Assembly: GCF_026262505.1 (NCBI RefSeq) | Contig: NC_067203.1 | Coordinates: forward strand, 16,814,392 to 16,878,391 | Reading direction: 5' to 3' | DNA: 64,000 nucleotides | DNA from: Trichomonas vaginalis G3 | Taxonomy: Eukaryota; Parabasalia; Trichomonadida; Trichomonadidae | Part shown: positions 1-11,844 of the stretch, piece by piece | Position numbering within the stretch: the stretch's first letter is position 1 | Layout: every line of letters starts with the position of its first letter | Translations under genes and position numbers: made by a program | Notes under the pieces: generated by a model | What the model was told of the DNA's origin: nothing | Seen by the model: the letters and a program-made list of their open reading frames with translations, nothing else | Database searches by the model: none

Positions 1-1098
1 GAACAAATTATCAAAGTTCCATGAATTACTTTCTATATAACAAGAATTCTCAAGTTTCGAGAAGACGTTATCGATTTCTTCTTTGTAAATTTCATCTCTT
101 GTTTTATGCTTCAATTTTGCGGCTTGTTGGATCATAGATGGTTGTCTTATGATCGGTGCTTGCATGTAATCATGGTAAAGGATTGTTCTATGGATAGTTT
201 TTCCGAAATCAAATATATTTATGTCACTTGTTGCAGGACGAGGGATTAATGAACCGGAACTAATCTCAGAAGGCTTTGTAGAGAATATTTGATGGATTAC
301 AGGTTCTTTCATCATTGAAAAACAGTCAAATGTGAAATCAGTCGTAATTCCATCGATTTTCGTATTTCTTTTATAGATATGTGGCCTTTCGGGTGTCTGA
401 ATATTCTTAATATTCAAGTAGTAGTTGATGGAACAGTATATAGCAATCAATCCATCAAAATCTGAAAATTGAAAATTAAATTGGTTGTTGATTTTGTTGG
501 AAACAACTAAACCGTATGGATTAGGGACCTCATCCCTGAAGAAAGCTGAGCAAATAATCAGGTTCGTGTTGTAATCGATAGTTTCAATCAAATCTCCTCG
601 AAAAGATAATAAATTTATTTGATCTTCTTTTACATTTATAATTGTACTGGATGAAACTTCGATTTGGGGTTCGAATAATGGCTTGGGCATAGTACCACGA
701 GCTGATATTAATGAGGAAAACCAAGAATCTCGATTTTCTTCGGTATTAAACGTGATTTTGATGATATCTTTTAATAAATCGGGTAAAGGAATCAACCATA
801 TGTGTCTTGTTTTCATTTTTAATGGCATATAAGTCGGAAGGAGAATATTAAAATTTATTTTTTTCGCTTGAAATACTTTGAAGAAAAGAACTGGACCAAC
901 AATTGACAGTTCTGCGGTAAATACTGAGTTTGGTTGGCTAGATTCCTCTGCAACGTTATCTTCTGAGTTTAATAAGAAAGGAAGTTCAACAAGTGCTTTA
1001 CTACTGATGCTTTCCTTAGGAAAATCAGTGAATAAAGTGTTTGAAAACTGAAATTTCTCTTCAGTACCGCAGATATTGATATTTATGCATTTTGACAT
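1..1098 (-). CDS. Unassigned protein, C-terminus cut by the window edge
   Basis: An open frame of 366 codons starts at ATG 1098 and runs off the left edge without a stop. The predicted start is MSKCININICGTEEKFQF. A candidate trichomonad-type initiator (TCATTCTC) lies about 13 nt upstream of the ATG on the minus strand, which supports this start. The protein has no obvious signal peptide or membrane helix. It looks soluble, with alternating beta-like hydrophobic stretches and a low-complexity acidic patch around residues 45-60. I do not recognise the family. The frame has the amino-acid composition of a real gene rather than chance AT-rich sequence. Confidence 0.6.
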   Translation of the reverse strand, partial: MSKCININICGTEEKFQFSNTLFTDFPKESISSKALVELPFLLNSEDNVAEESSQPNSVFTAELSIVGPVLFFKVFQAKKINFNILLPTYMPLKMKTRHIWLIPLPDLLKDIIKITFNTEENRDSWFSSLISARGTMPKPLFEPQIEVSSSTIINVKEDQINLLSFRGDLIETIDYNTNLIICSAFFRDEVPNPYGLVVSNKINNQFNFQFSDFDGLIAIYCSINYYLNIKNIQTPERPHIYKRNTKIDGITTDFTFDCFSMMKEPVIHQIFSTKPSEISSGSLIPRPATSDINIFDFGKTIHRTILYHDYMQAPIIRQPSMIQQAAKLKHKTRDEIYKEEIDNVFSKLENSCYIESNSWNFDNLF

Positions 1099-2281
1099 GA
1101 AGAGAATGAGATAAAAAGATTTGACAAAATTTTGACATGAAATCCGATAAGGCAATATTCTACCTACATTAACCAAAGAAACATTTTTATTAGAGAAAAC
1201 TGCAAAATACCTGATCAACCAGAATTTCAAATTTCCACTACACAGTTTGATCATTTTATAATGAGATTTGATTGTGTACATCAAATAGGACAATATCATT
1301 TAGTTACTTTTGAAGATGAGTACTTTTGAATTCAATCCATTCAAAAATATATTAATTCTTTCTCCTAACCGAATTACTAACAATTTCTCAATGTAATCTT
1401 TCATGTGTGGTCATTTTTTCATCTGAAACACACATAATTTATTATCATTTAGTTCATCATTGAATTATGTGTTCATGATATTAAATTTGATGAGAATTGT
1501 AGAAATTCGGAACTAAATTGATTTAAGTGTTTGATCCATCAACTCCTCAAAGTGCCAAGATCTATTATAATCCCGCGACAAATCATAGTACTCAAATGAT
1601 ATTCTCCATGCTATATCTTTACTACGCTGTTATGGAAGATTTGGATGTTCTATTACAATCATTCATTCATATTTTCAAACCATTATAACACCCTGTGAAC
1701 TGATCATCTGATCATTGGAAACTAATTTTAACATAACCATATTATAAATATTCATTTATTTCTAAATATATTGTTCTCTGGATATTGATATTTTCATTCA
1801 TTCTTATACTGAATCAAAAAACCATTTAAAGATATTCGAATTCATCTAGAGCGATGCTAGTCTTCACATTTGTGAACATGGAGATTATGTATATATTGCT
1901 TAAAAAGTTGTATATACTATTTATTTGATATATTGGACCCTTCAATCAATCATCCCTTTCATGCTGTTTTATCAAGCTTTTTTCATATTTTTCACATCAT
2001 ATTATAGGAAATTTTTCATTTATTGTGTATATATTTCCTATACCTATTCAACATTCTGAGTGAAGTAATAATCAGATACTATTGATTTACATCATTAAAC
2101 AATATCACAATACTAAAATTGGTAAATATCTCCAACAAAATCAATATTGATGTCCTTTTGATGTGATGTTTTTACATATGAAAATATTGCAAATTCTTGT
2201 ATATTTTTACTCAAAAATAATAAACATAAAAAATGATATTTAAATTAACAATAAAACACAAAATAAAACAAATAAAAGTAG
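1099..2281. other. AT-rich intergenic region
   Basis: No convincing gene. A stop-free plus-strand stretch at about 1530-1690 (reading ...FDPSTPQSAKIYYN...) has a protein-like composition but no ATG, and it could be a fragment of a dead gene. The rest is AT-rich with no tRNA, array or long repeat that I can see. Confidence 0.4.
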
Positions 2282-4606
2282 TTAGTTGAGTGATGATTTC
2301 GCCTTTTCAGTTTCATAATCTTTGATGACTTTCTGGACAATATTCGTCAACTGCAGAATTTGATGATACTGAGGAGTTCTTCTTTCAGCTCTTGCCTGTC
2401 TCTCCTGATCTCTTCTCTTCAGCAACAAAGCCTTTCTGTTCTTTTCGTAAATAGAAATGATCTGTTCACTGTTCTGTGACTGGCTGAGCATTGCTTGCTG
2501 TTGTTGGAGAGCGTTTTGTGCAATTTGTTCTGCAGACCTTCCTGTGTACAGTTTCGGCAATCTCGAAGTGACCATGGGTGTTGCTGTCTCTCTGACAGTC
2601 GAAGAAACAGTTCCGCTCTCTGCTGGTTTGACTTGGGACCAAAAGAATAATTCGCCATCCCATTGAATGGAAACCCATCTGTCGCTTCGTGGCGTTGAGT
2701 ATATTCCAACAATTAAATCATTGTGGCCAACGAAAATTGCTTTTTCTTCACGAGTATTCAGAGAAATTAATCTGATTGTCTTGTCATCGCTAGCAATCAA
2801 GATTGTATTGAATGCAGCAGGAGCTAAGGCTGTTACATAGCATGGGGATGTAGAGAAAACAAAGGTTGCTGCTCCAAGAACGTTAGATGTGTGCCAACCT
2901 CTTATGTAGCCATCGGATGAGGAACAAATGATCATATCCTCCATCTGAGAGAGGACACAAAATGAAATTGAGCCAAATTGAGAGTGGTCGATCAATAAAA
3001 CTTCTTTGATGTCATTTTTAGAAACTTGCCATTGTCTCATGAAGCCTTTTGTATCGCAGGTGTACATTTCGCTTGTATTCTTTATAATGACAGCGGCTGT
3101 AATAGGATTATCGTGTATTCTTTCCCTTTGCAAGATTTTTTCTAGCTTATCTTGGCAATCCCAATAAGCCATTGATAATTCATCACCTGCAAATGTAATA
3201 GCCTTCGAATTATGAACTAATATGATGGAAATTCTGGCATTTTCTGTATGTACGGCTGTAATATTTCGAATTTCTGATAAACAGATGCTCATTAAGTTAC
3301 CATTCTTGAATCCTGCTAATAAACATAATTCTGGATAGCAGAATTCGAAGCAGGAAGCATCCGCAACGCTTAATAATATATCAGATTGATATAAATAAGA
3401 AGAAGCTTGACGTAACGCGAATATCGATGATCCACCAACGAAAACATTAAGTCCTAAAGCGACCATTGAGTTGTTTGGTCGCTTGGTGGTAATGGTTTGT
3501 ACCGAAACTGTTCTTTTCTTGTTAGTTGTGACCGGTGAAGGTATCATATCGTCAGAGAATATGAATCCTGAGAAGGCAGAGACTCCTTTGTCGCGCATCT
3601 TGTATCGGAAAAGGTAAGCTGAATTCGACCATTTCCAGGAATAAACGTATTTGTGGTTTACAATTGCTGTTACTCTTGTGTTCAATCCGTCACCAAGAAT
3701 TACTTCGAAATTGGCCTTCGAAGAACCAGCAACTGGTAAATCTTTGAACATCTGGAAATTTTCAGAGATATCGGAGTTCTGGTGGTGCTGATCTATGATG
3801 TGTATGTTTCCATCTTTCGAAGCAACCCAAATAAGCTGCATAGCGTTATCCATGTATATGGAGTGAACTCCTCCAGCGAGATTTTCAGCGACAGAGCCTA
3901 AATAGAGGCCTTCAACTGAGTATGTCTTAATAGAGCCGGTAAGGTCACCAACAACGAATGATTGCTGTGACATCTCTGCGTATAAAGCTGAAGGTGTTGT
4001 TGGCAATTTCGCAACAGTTTTGGAGACAGTGAGATCCATGAGCTGAGTTGTGGCTACTGTATGATCGTATGAGCATGAAAAGAGACGCCTTTGGAAGCCG
4101 GCTAATTTATGAATAATATCATGGTGAATTCTTGCTGTTTGACGTAAAGTAAATGGACAAGAATCACCATTTGCAACAAGTTGTGACATAATTGTTGGAG
4201 ATAACTCGAAAGTAACGATCTCTCCGTCAAGACCAATTACTAAAATTTCGTTTTCTTCGTTAAAATATATTGAATAAATCGGGGAAGGTGTTTGAACGTG
4301 TTTTGATTTATTCTTGAAATGCTGGTAACGATGCACCATTGTTGTACCGTGCCATGTGATAATTGAGCCATCATAACCGCATGAAAAGAGTAAATCATAG
4401 CGGGAGGAATACGCAAAACCAGTAATTTTACCTGTATGACCTGACTGTTTCAACCGATCTGGTGGAAGTTTTCTGAATAAAGTTGAAGTCTGAGTATTCC
4501 ATACACGAATTTCGAAATCTTCATTTCCAACGTAAAGATATTTATCATACTGAAGACTGGCAGTAGTATTATGGATCGAAAAAGCAGAGTCCAATACCCA
4601 ACTCAT
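2282..4606 (-). CDS. WD40-repeat protein
   Basis: 774 aa, ATG start and clean stop. Several WD-like blades are readable. Near the N-terminus are FEIRVWNTQT and YDGSIITWHG, and further on come FMRQWQVS, SSSDGYIRGWH, SDDKTIRLISLN and WDGELFFWSQ. The length suggests two beta-propellers. After about residue 690 there is a Gln-rich segment (LQQQQAMLSQSQ) and a basic helical tail (RRDQERQARAERR), probably a coiled coil. Such proteins act as scaffolds. Nothing in the sequence fixes the complex it belongs to. It is divergent with the gene at 4805, and the two starts are 198 bp apart. The fold call is safe and the specific role is unknown. Confidence 0.8.
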   Translation of the reverse strand: MSWVLDSAFSIHNTTASLQYDKYLYVGNEDFEIRVWNTQTSTLFRKLPPDRLKQSGHTGKITGFAYSSRYDLLFSCGYDGSIITWHGTTMVHRYQHFKNKSKHVQTPSPIYSIYFNEENEILVIGLDGEIVTFELSPTIMSQLVANGDSCPFTLRQTARIHHDIIHKLAGFQRRLFSCSYDHTVATTQLMDLTVSKTVAKLPTTPSALYAEMSQQSFVVGDLTGSIKTYSVEGLYLGSVAENLAGGVHSIYMDNAMQLIWVASKDGNIHIIDQHHQNSDISENFQMFKDLPVAGSSKANFEVILGDGLNTRVTAIVNHKYVYSWKWSNSAYLFRYKMRDKGVSAFSGFIFSDDMIPSPVTTNKKRTVSVQTITTKRPNNSMVALGLNVFVGGSSIFALRQASSYLYQSDILLSVADASCFEFCYPELCLLAGFKNGNLMSICLSEIRNITAVHTENARISIILVHNSKAITFAGDELSMAYWDCQDKLEKILQRERIHDNPITAAVIIKNTSEMYTCDTKGFMRQWQVSKNDIKEVLLIDHSQFGSISFCVLSQMEDMIICSSSDGYIRGWHTSNVLGAATFVFSTSPCYVTALAPAAFNTILIASDDKTIRLISLNTREEKAIFVGHNDLIVGIYSTPRSDRWVSIQWDGELFFWSQVKPAESGTVSSTVRETATPMVTSRLPKLYTGRSAEQIAQNALQQQQAMLSQSQNSEQIISIYEKNRKALLLKRRDQERQARAERRTPQYHQILQLTNIVQKVIKDYETEKAKSSLN

Positions 4607-4804
4607 ATTGCTCTTTCGCGCCTTTAATAAAACGTATTTCTATTCAAAATCCGATCGGCATATTTACTTCAATCACAATTTAGGTATTAAAAAAATGTAA
4701 ATAAATAGTATAGTGATTAATTTTGCTTTAAATAATTGAATTAAAAATAATCATAAGATTTATAAGAATTTTCCATTTTTGGAAAAAAATTCACAAAATT
4801 TATA

Positions 4805-7525
4805 ATGCAAAGTTATGTTAGGAACGTGGTTGATGAGAATTGCAAACCACGTTTGGAAGAAATCAGATATTTCATACGTTCCAACTTCCCAGAACGAGCA
4901 GAAGTCCTTCAAAAATTTCAAGAAAGGAAAGATTGTCCTCTTTTATGCACAAATTTTCTTTTTGAGTCATTGGTATCTGGCGGTGGTTCATTTTTCGCAG
5001 AGTTTTTGATTAAATACTTTATTACAAATTGGGATAATTTAGAAATTACCGAAAAGAAGTTCTACATAACAGAAATAACGAAATCACTCAAAGAAGCATT
5101 CAATTATACATCATTTTACGAGGAATCTGCAGTTTCAATCCATCAATTATATTCAATTTTGTTAATTTTATGTTTACCAAGAAATATTGAAGCCGGATTT
5201 GAGAATATTCTTTTCTTTGATCCAGATCAGCGTTTAACTTATCACCATTCATTACATACTTTACAAATTTTTTATTCTATGCTTCTAAGTGGAGATTTTC
5301 CGAATATAATAACAGAGGAATCGAAAAATTACGTTATATCAGAGTTAACTTCTAAATATTCTCAAAGAATTTTTGAAATAATCGATATTGGTTTAAATGA
5401 CAATGGAAGACATCGATTTCAAGCAATAGAATACTCAATTAAGCTTATAAAGATACTAAGACAATACATTACAGTACCAAATCTTATGGATTTTGCTTAT
5501 TATGACCAAATTGTTACAAATTATTTCAAAGAATCGAATAATTCTAATCTAGGAACAATTATGATGTACTTTCCAGTTTGTTTTGATAAAATTTTGATTC
5601 CAAAATACGCATTTGATTTAATTCCAGAAATAATCGGGAGAATCAATGCATCAGACTATATAAATTCTGATGAATTCGATTGTAATGACTTTGTTGAATT
5701 TATTTCTTGTCTTCTCGTTGATCATTTCGAAAATTTCGAAAATCAAAATTCTTTTCCATTAATTGAAGAGATTTTGAGACTTTTAGACATGATGTGGTCA
5801 CCAAACAAAATATCATACAAAGAACAGTACGTTTTATTCTGGATTAACTTGTTTTCAAAAGCAAATTTTTTGAAATCTTCAAATACAAATTTTGAGGCTT
5901 TTTTTAATGTTTATTTGAACCACATGCATGATGTGATGCAAAAGATCATTCCTTCTTTCTTCCCTGTTCGTGAATTTCGTGAAAGTTTTGATGATCGAGA
6001 AAATCTTTTTAAAAATATCGAAAAACTGTTTCAGTTGATTGTTTCTGTTGATGACAGAATAATATTTAGACAAATTGATGATTTTTTGGCTGCAATTTCG
6101 ATTGGATACGAATATTCTATTTATATTCCTTTGATTTTCACTTTAGTGGCTATCAAAGATTATGTTCTTGCGAATTTGGATCATGTTGATCTTCTTTTTG
6201 AAACAAAAAAATGTTTTGAAAAATTAATTAACAAAAAAGTGACAAATCAAAGTATTTTGTATGAGAAACTGTTTTATTTTAGCTCGTTCTATCAAGCTTA
6301 TTACAAATACTTTATAGAATTCAAAGATTTTTCTTTAATTTTTATTCAAAAATTGAAATTACAAAATTTTGCATTACAATACCAAATAATGAATACATTG
6401 ATAGAGATCAACAAAGAAAATGACATTTCTCCTCTTTTGGAATTGATTTTGAAGGAATTTAATTTTTATTACAATTCTTTACTGAATAATGACTTGAAAA
6501 TGAAATTAATAGGTGCTGTTTGCCAGATATATAAAGATAATGATCCATTTATGTTACTTCCTTCAATTTATCATAAAAATTTTGATAAAATTTCAAAATT
6601 AGAATTAGATAATGCAGAAAATGCAGAGAAAATCATTGAATCGCTATTTATGTTAGAGAATCTCATTGTTTTCTCACAAGGAACTATTTCAGAAGTTGAT
6701 TTTTCTGAAATTGAATTTTTATTTAATATTTGTAACAAAACATTCGAAATTATTGATGAAAACAAGTTTAGTATAACAGCAATCGACCAAATGAAGCAAA
6801 TTCAGAAGCATATTTTCACAATTTTGTCATTTTTGTCAAATTTACCTTTAATCAACAAAATTTTGTTTGAATTACCAGTAATTGTTGAGAAATATTTAAT
6901 TTTACCACCAGAATTCCGTGAATTTTCTATAATTGGCTTAATTACATCAATTATTCGAAATGAAATGAAAAATGGAACAGATAACGCAGCAAAATTAGTT
7001 GAGAAGTTGTTTATTTCTTATTGTACAGAGATGATTCCGTTCCCTGATAATTATTTTGATGAAATTTTGAATTTCTTTGATGCAATATCGGAATTACGCC
7101 TTGATTTACTTATAAATTCTAAATACATTGATGCCATATTCGATGTATTGCATCGCATCATTAATAATCCAAAATCAAAATTCAAAATTCAAATTTTAAT
7201 TATTTTACAAAAAATTTTGGAACAAATTGATTTATCAACAATTAATCTATTAGAAATATTGAAAATGCTGTTCTCTAAGATTCTTAATTGCTTTGAAACT
7301 GAATTATTTAGACAATTATGTTTTGTTTTTGATACTTTGTTAAGGAGACTGTTAAGAGATGAACAAATGGAATGTTTAACTGAAATGTTTACTTTTTATG
7401 GTTTCGAAAATTTAGATTTAATTTCTGAAATTTTAGAAAACTTAACAAATACTGACGCTTTTCTTGATTTGATGGCTGATGTACCAAAACACTATTCTTT
7501 GTTTTTGTATGCTTATGTAAACTAA
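4805..7525 (+). CDS. Large alpha-helical protein, possibly HEAT/exportin-like
   Basis: 906 aa, ATG start, no signal peptide or membrane helix. The whole protein is leucine/isoleucine-rich helical pairs, as in HEAT or ARM solenoids. The N-terminal part (FFAEFLIKYFITNW followed by a helical block) resembles the early repeats of importin-beta/exportin family members, which are about 900-1100 aa. No residue-level motif proves this. A putative initiator (TCACA) lies 14 nt before the ATG, and the stop overlaps a TAAA tetramer, which trichomonads often use near the 3' end. Nuclear transport receptor is the best guess. Any other solenoid protein is possible. Confidence 0.5.
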   Translation: MQSYVRNVVDENCKPRLEEIRYFIRSNFPERAEVLQKFQERKDCPLLCTNFLFESLVSGGGSFFAEFLIKYFITNWDNLEITEKKFYITEITKSLKEAFNYTSFYEESAVSIHQLYSILLILCLPRNIEAGFENILFFDPDQRLTYHHSLHTLQIFYSMLLSGDFPNIITEESKNYVISELTSKYSQRIFEIIDIGLNDNGRHRFQAIEYSIKLIKILRQYITVPNLMDFAYYDQIVTNYFKESNNSNLGTIMMYFPVCFDKILIPKYAFDLIPEIIGRINASDYINSDEFDCNDFVEFISCLLVDHFENFENQNSFPLIEEILRLLDMMWSPNKISYKEQYVLFWINLFSKANFLKSSNTNFEAFFNVYLNHMHDVMQKIIPSFFPVREFRESFDDRENLFKNIEKLFQLIVSVDDRIIFRQIDDFLAAISIGYEYSIYIPLIFTLVAIKDYVLANLDHVDLLFETKKCFEKLINKKVTNQSILYEKLFYFSSFYQAYYKYFIEFKDFSLIFIQKLKLQNFALQYQIMNTLIEINKENDISPLLELILKEFNFYYNSLLNNDLKMKLIGAVCQIYKDNDPFMLLPSIYHKNFDKISKLELDNAENAEKIIESLFMLENLIVFSQGTISEVDFSEIEFLFNICNKTFEIIDENKFSITAIDQMKQIQKHIFTILSFLSNLPLINKILFELPVIVEKYLILPPEFREFSIIGLITSIIRNEMKNGTDNAAKLVEKLFISYCTEMIPFPDNYFDEILNFFDAISELRLDLLINSKYIDAIFDVLHRIINNPKSKFKIQILIILQKILEQIDLSTINLLEILKMLFSKILNCFETELFRQLCFVFDTLLRRLLRDEQMECLTEMFTFYGFENLDLISEILENLTNTDAFLDLMADVPKHYSLFLYAYVN

Positions 7526-7542
7526 AATGTAAACATTCACTA

Positions 7543-8301
7543 AACTGCTTGCCCTAAGGTGGACAATATTGAAAGGAATTCAATGAGTTCTCTCAAAAAT
7601 AACCACCTTTTCATATTCAATACTATTGTCCACCTTTCGTCCAACTTAAATAATTTATTTAGAAACAACAAAACAAAATAGATAAAAATAAATAATGCAG
7701 CAAGGTCCAGAAAGACCTAAAAAATCGAAATGACGGAGTGGATTTTTGATATAACTCATTAAATGGAAATTATGAGATATTATAATTAAAATTTTCACAC
7801 TATCCGAGATATAAGAAAACTAGCATCTAGGTAGCTCGGATATATGGGTAGTATCTATTTTTGGAGAAAACTCCAAAAGTTAAAGTTATGATTTATTAAT
7901 GAGAACAATTATAAGAGAAACAAGTAGCTGAAAAGGAGCATCATTTGATATGACTAACAATTACTTATTCGTAAGTTTCTGCAATATCTGTTCGAGGAGA
8001 AATGCTGCTTGATTTGGATGAACGTTTATAAGTTTTTAGAGTAAATAGTTGAAGAATTTGGAGTTCCTAGCATGAGTATGTTAAGTGGACAGTAGAGAAA
8101 TTTGGTAGCAATGCATAACGGTTGCAATATTTTCAGGTAATTCAGAATAGGATCTGTTTGAGCATAAAGAGATGCAATATTATTGCATCTCTAATCATTA
8201 AAGCCATGCATCTTGTGATTTCAAAGCGTGTTGTGTCTCTGTTCCGCTCACTAAAAATGTAAAAAAAAAATTGACTATTATCCACCTTAGGGCAAGCAGC
8301 T
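7543..8301. mobile_element. 759-bp non-autonomous TIR element (MITE-like), TA target site
   Basis: The left end at 7543 reads ctgcttgccctaaggtgga (from 7545), and the right end at 8301 carries its reverse complement. The terminal inverted repeats are about 26 bp with two mismatches. The element is flanked by TA on both sides (7541-7542 and 8302-8303), the target used by Tc1/mariner-type elements. The left 100 bp also folds back on itself: 7556-7576 against about 7612-7634, again with the ggtggacaat motif. Inside I find no transposase, only stop-riddled sequence, so it is a deletion derivative or a MITE. It sits 15 bp after the stop of the preceding gene. Confidence 0.75.
8168..8192. repeat. 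Perfect 12-bp palindrome inside the TIR element
   Basis: Arms 8168-8179 (agagatgcaata) and 8181-8192 are exact reverse complements around a single T. They could form a tight cruciform or RNA hairpin within the mobile element. Confidence 0.7.
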
Positions 8302-8303
8302 TA

Positions 8304-9226
8304 TTTTTGACAAAATTTTAAATTTTTTCATGGGGTTGTAAATCTTATAATAACTAGATGAATAAGGAATTAATCCCAGTATGATGTGCATAATTATATT
8401 AAACACAATATGTATGGCTGGTGATTCTATTAACACCTATGAAGATCTCGAGTTTTTGAGCAGATAAATTTGATAATTTCCAAAGCTCTTATAAATATTG
8501 TTAAGCACTATATAGGGATGCTATTTATCCTATTTTAATCCCATTTTGCTGTTATCTCCTAGTGAATGTACCCTTTGGGTGACAAAACAATTTTTTTTAT
8601 TGAGAATTCAACATTATTCCATGTTTAAAGATTTGCTAGTGTGGAGAAAGTTTTTGCTTTTTGTGCAACATTAACATATGCAGGTGTTAACTGTTCATTG
8701 AAGGATCGGCAAATCGTTATTTCTTGCTTTGATATAACTCCAAAAAAACAAGTAGTTCATTTATCTCATATCACTAAAAATATTCCAAAGGCATAACAAA
8801 TGATTTCGAAAAACCGAAATACTTGACATAATTAAATAATTTTCAGATTTAAATTGCCCAAAGAGAACATTAACCTGACAATTATTGATTCTGGTGGTCA
8901 GCAGGTAAAAACAATTAATTTATAATTCTATATAATCTTTTCATTGGAATATTATTGGATTTTCATTCAAATCAAAATTGAGTCACTCAATACAATAAAG
9001 GGCATCATATATTCCTCACTGATAATCAAACATAATTTCCTGTCATTGGTTTTGATTACCCTTTCACAATTTTTGGCGGATAAAAAAAGCGTATTATATG
9101 AAAAAGTGGACAACGGCGTTTTTTTTAAAAAAACACTATTTACCAAAAAATAAAGTACATCCATAAACAACACAATTTAAGCGTATTTTTTTTCACCGGA
9201 TATTACGATAATAGGAAAAAAAAAAG
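8304..9226 (+). other. Intergenic region with possible dead coding fragments
   Basis: There is no whole gene here. The stretch 8629-8796 is a 55-codon open frame without ATG (…DRQIVISCFDITPKK…) that ends in TAA. At 8848-8904 a second short stretch (…NLTIIDSGGQQ) resembles the G3 motif of GTP-binding proteins. Both are coding-like but isolated, so they look like debris of decayed genes. The part from 8905 to the next ATG is AT-rich with A/T runs. Confidence 0.3.
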
Positions 9227-11844
9227 ATGTTCTTCTTAACTGCCTTCGCGTTATCAAGAAAATCAATAGAGACATCATTCGGATATCATGAAATAATGAT
9301 TACAGAAGCAACAGATATTACTCTGGACCAAAATTCGAACAACTCCGACACTTATATTCATTCACTTATCTTTAATTACGAAGAATTCCAAGATCTTGAA
9401 TATTCATATATTTACCCCCACAATCAATACCATCAAACTATTTCTCCAAAAAACGGTTCAACTTTGTTAAAGTTTTGCATTTTCCCCATGAATGCATATG
9501 GTGACGTAAATTATATAGTAATTTTTAATGGAGGTAATGAAACTTTCAACTTCATTGATTTATACTGGTACGCAATCATACTATTTATTAGCACAACAGA
9601 ATATAATTACAAATTTGAAAATTTACCTCAAGCTAATTATTATATCAGTCCATTTGGAGCTGAAACTCTTCTAGTTGGAAATCTTGATTGTCATAATCGA
9701 AAGTTTCTAATTATAACTCCATGGAGAGGCAAATTTTACTTCAAAGCTGAAAAAGTGAATAACAGCATTGAAACTCAAGGATTTATCATTGATAAAACTA
9801 ATGCATTGGGATATAATGAAAGTTATTCATTTGGAACTGAACTAGCAGCTCAACTTGGGAATTATGAATATTTAGTTGATGAAACATCAACAGTTTTAAA
9901 TATTCCAAAATATAGTTACATCATTTCTCACGAAAATAAAGATATACTGTATAATGTAGGTAACGATCAATGGGAGGAATTTCCTGTAATTAAAAAGATT
10001 TCTAATCACGAACGTATAACAATAAAATCAAAATCAGGAACAAAAAGTTTAAAAATACAGGTAATTTATATAAATTCGCCTAGTTATGATCACTTTGATG
10101 TAGTTTTGAATCCAGAAAATGGCAAAGTTTATATGGGTGAAACATCAAACAGTTCAGAAAAAGTTATTTTTTCATCATGGAATCCGATGAATTTGAAAGA
10201 ATACTTTAACTATACAGCAAAAATAGATAAAGATTTTGGTGTTTATATGCCTATGAAGAATTATTACATTGAAAATTGATTTGAGTTTAGAGGTATATAT
10301 CATGTTCTCTATGAATTTCGTTCAATGAGTACATTCACATTTGGAGCTTATGATTTTTTATCACTGATCGAAGAAGAACAGCCATATTTAAATCAAGGAA
10401 TTTACCATTTGGGTTCAGAACCATTGATTGAAGAAAAGCAAAAAAGCGATATGGAAGAATTTGTAATATTCTTCAAAGAAGAGGCAAAACAAGCAACAAT
10501 TTTATTCAAAGAAAATGAATTAAGAACAATTGTGCAGTCATCTCTTAAAGAATATTATTCTCTTTTAATTTTCACAAATGCACACGAGTTCATGTTTGAA
10601 GATGGTTCCCCTGTTAACACAGTATATTCTTCAAAGATTGGTGAAACTGTGATATACAAAATCAAACCTATATCGGGCTCCCCCACACTTGAAATCCATT
10701 ATGAATCAGGAAGATATAGCGAACGCTCAAAAGTTGATGTAGTATACAATATTTTTGATGTTGCAGTTAAATTTCAAGATTGGACAAAAGGAATGTTAAT
10801 TATCATGTCATCTGTGGAATCAGAAATATATATTGTCGATAATTTAGGATCTAGCTGCTATAGTCGTAGAGGAAGTTATTTTAAAATTATTTCGGGAATT
10901 GGTATTTTAGCATTTAATAACTTAACTCAATTACCAATTGGAGCTCAAATTGGAAGGTTTACATTAAACAAATTTAAATCAGAATTTGACAACTCGGGTT
11001 TAATTATCAGAGATGGTGAAGTCAGGACAATCACAGTTAATGAATCATCAGTTAATGTTTATCCTTATCATTATCTGGATTATCAATTATGCCATTTTTA
11101 TAGTGAAAGCGAATTAGCTATTGAAAAGATTGATTATCACTATAACATCAGATCCTACAATGGAACCCAAAATGTTACAATTGTTATGGAAGGATTATAT
11201 GAAAATACTTTTACATATATGAGAAAATCTTTCAATTTCGCCATCGATGCATTATCCGACAAAACCAATAGGATACAGAATTCGAAAAATGGATATACCT
11301 CAAGAAGTATATTCATTTTATTCATTCTCAACAAATATCACATGTCCAGATCAGGTTTCTTTTAATGTTACTGCTTGGACTAATGATCGAAAAGTCCAGA
11401 AATATATTGTTGAACCAGGTCAAACACTCACTTTGAAGAGCATTAATCTTCTTATATTTGACCCAATTATAAGAGATATCACGTTAACCAGAATTATTTT
11501 TGATGAGCCTGACAAAGCTAAGAGGTTTGGAAATTTAACATACGATTTTTTGTATGCAATCTGGCCACCACAAACTCCAAATCCAACGCCCGAACGAACA
11601 CTTGCAATTACCACCATACGACCACAAACAACTGCCCGAGGAAGTAATCACGCCTAACAATGACCAAGGAAACGATCAGAAGTCCAAATCTGGAAAACTA
11701 GGAGCTGGAGCTATTGCAGGAATAATTATTGGCATCCTCATTATTGCTGCCGTATGCATCGGGGCATTTTTAATCATCAAGAAACATCAATTGAAAGTAG
11801 AAAAAGATTCTGAAGACCAAGTTCAATTTATGAATATGGTTTAA
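9227..11844 (+). pseudogene. Broken type I surface membrane-protein gene
   Basis: Four consecutive reading blocks together look like one large surface protein: a short hydrophobic start (MFFLTAFALS) like a signal peptide; about 750 residues of beta-rich, Asn-glycosylation-rich ectodomain; a Pro/Thr stalk (PQTPNPTPERT); one strong membrane helix near 11698-11780 (GAIAGIIIGILIIAAVCIGA); and a short basic/acidic cytoplasmic tail ending at 11844. The arrangement is typical of trichomonad surface-protein families. The frame is interrupted by an in-frame stop at 10277 and then shifts near 11280-11340 and near 11610-11650, so the gene is dead or the assembly has three errors. There are no leucine-rich BspA repeats. 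The family is not named further. Confidence 0.65.
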
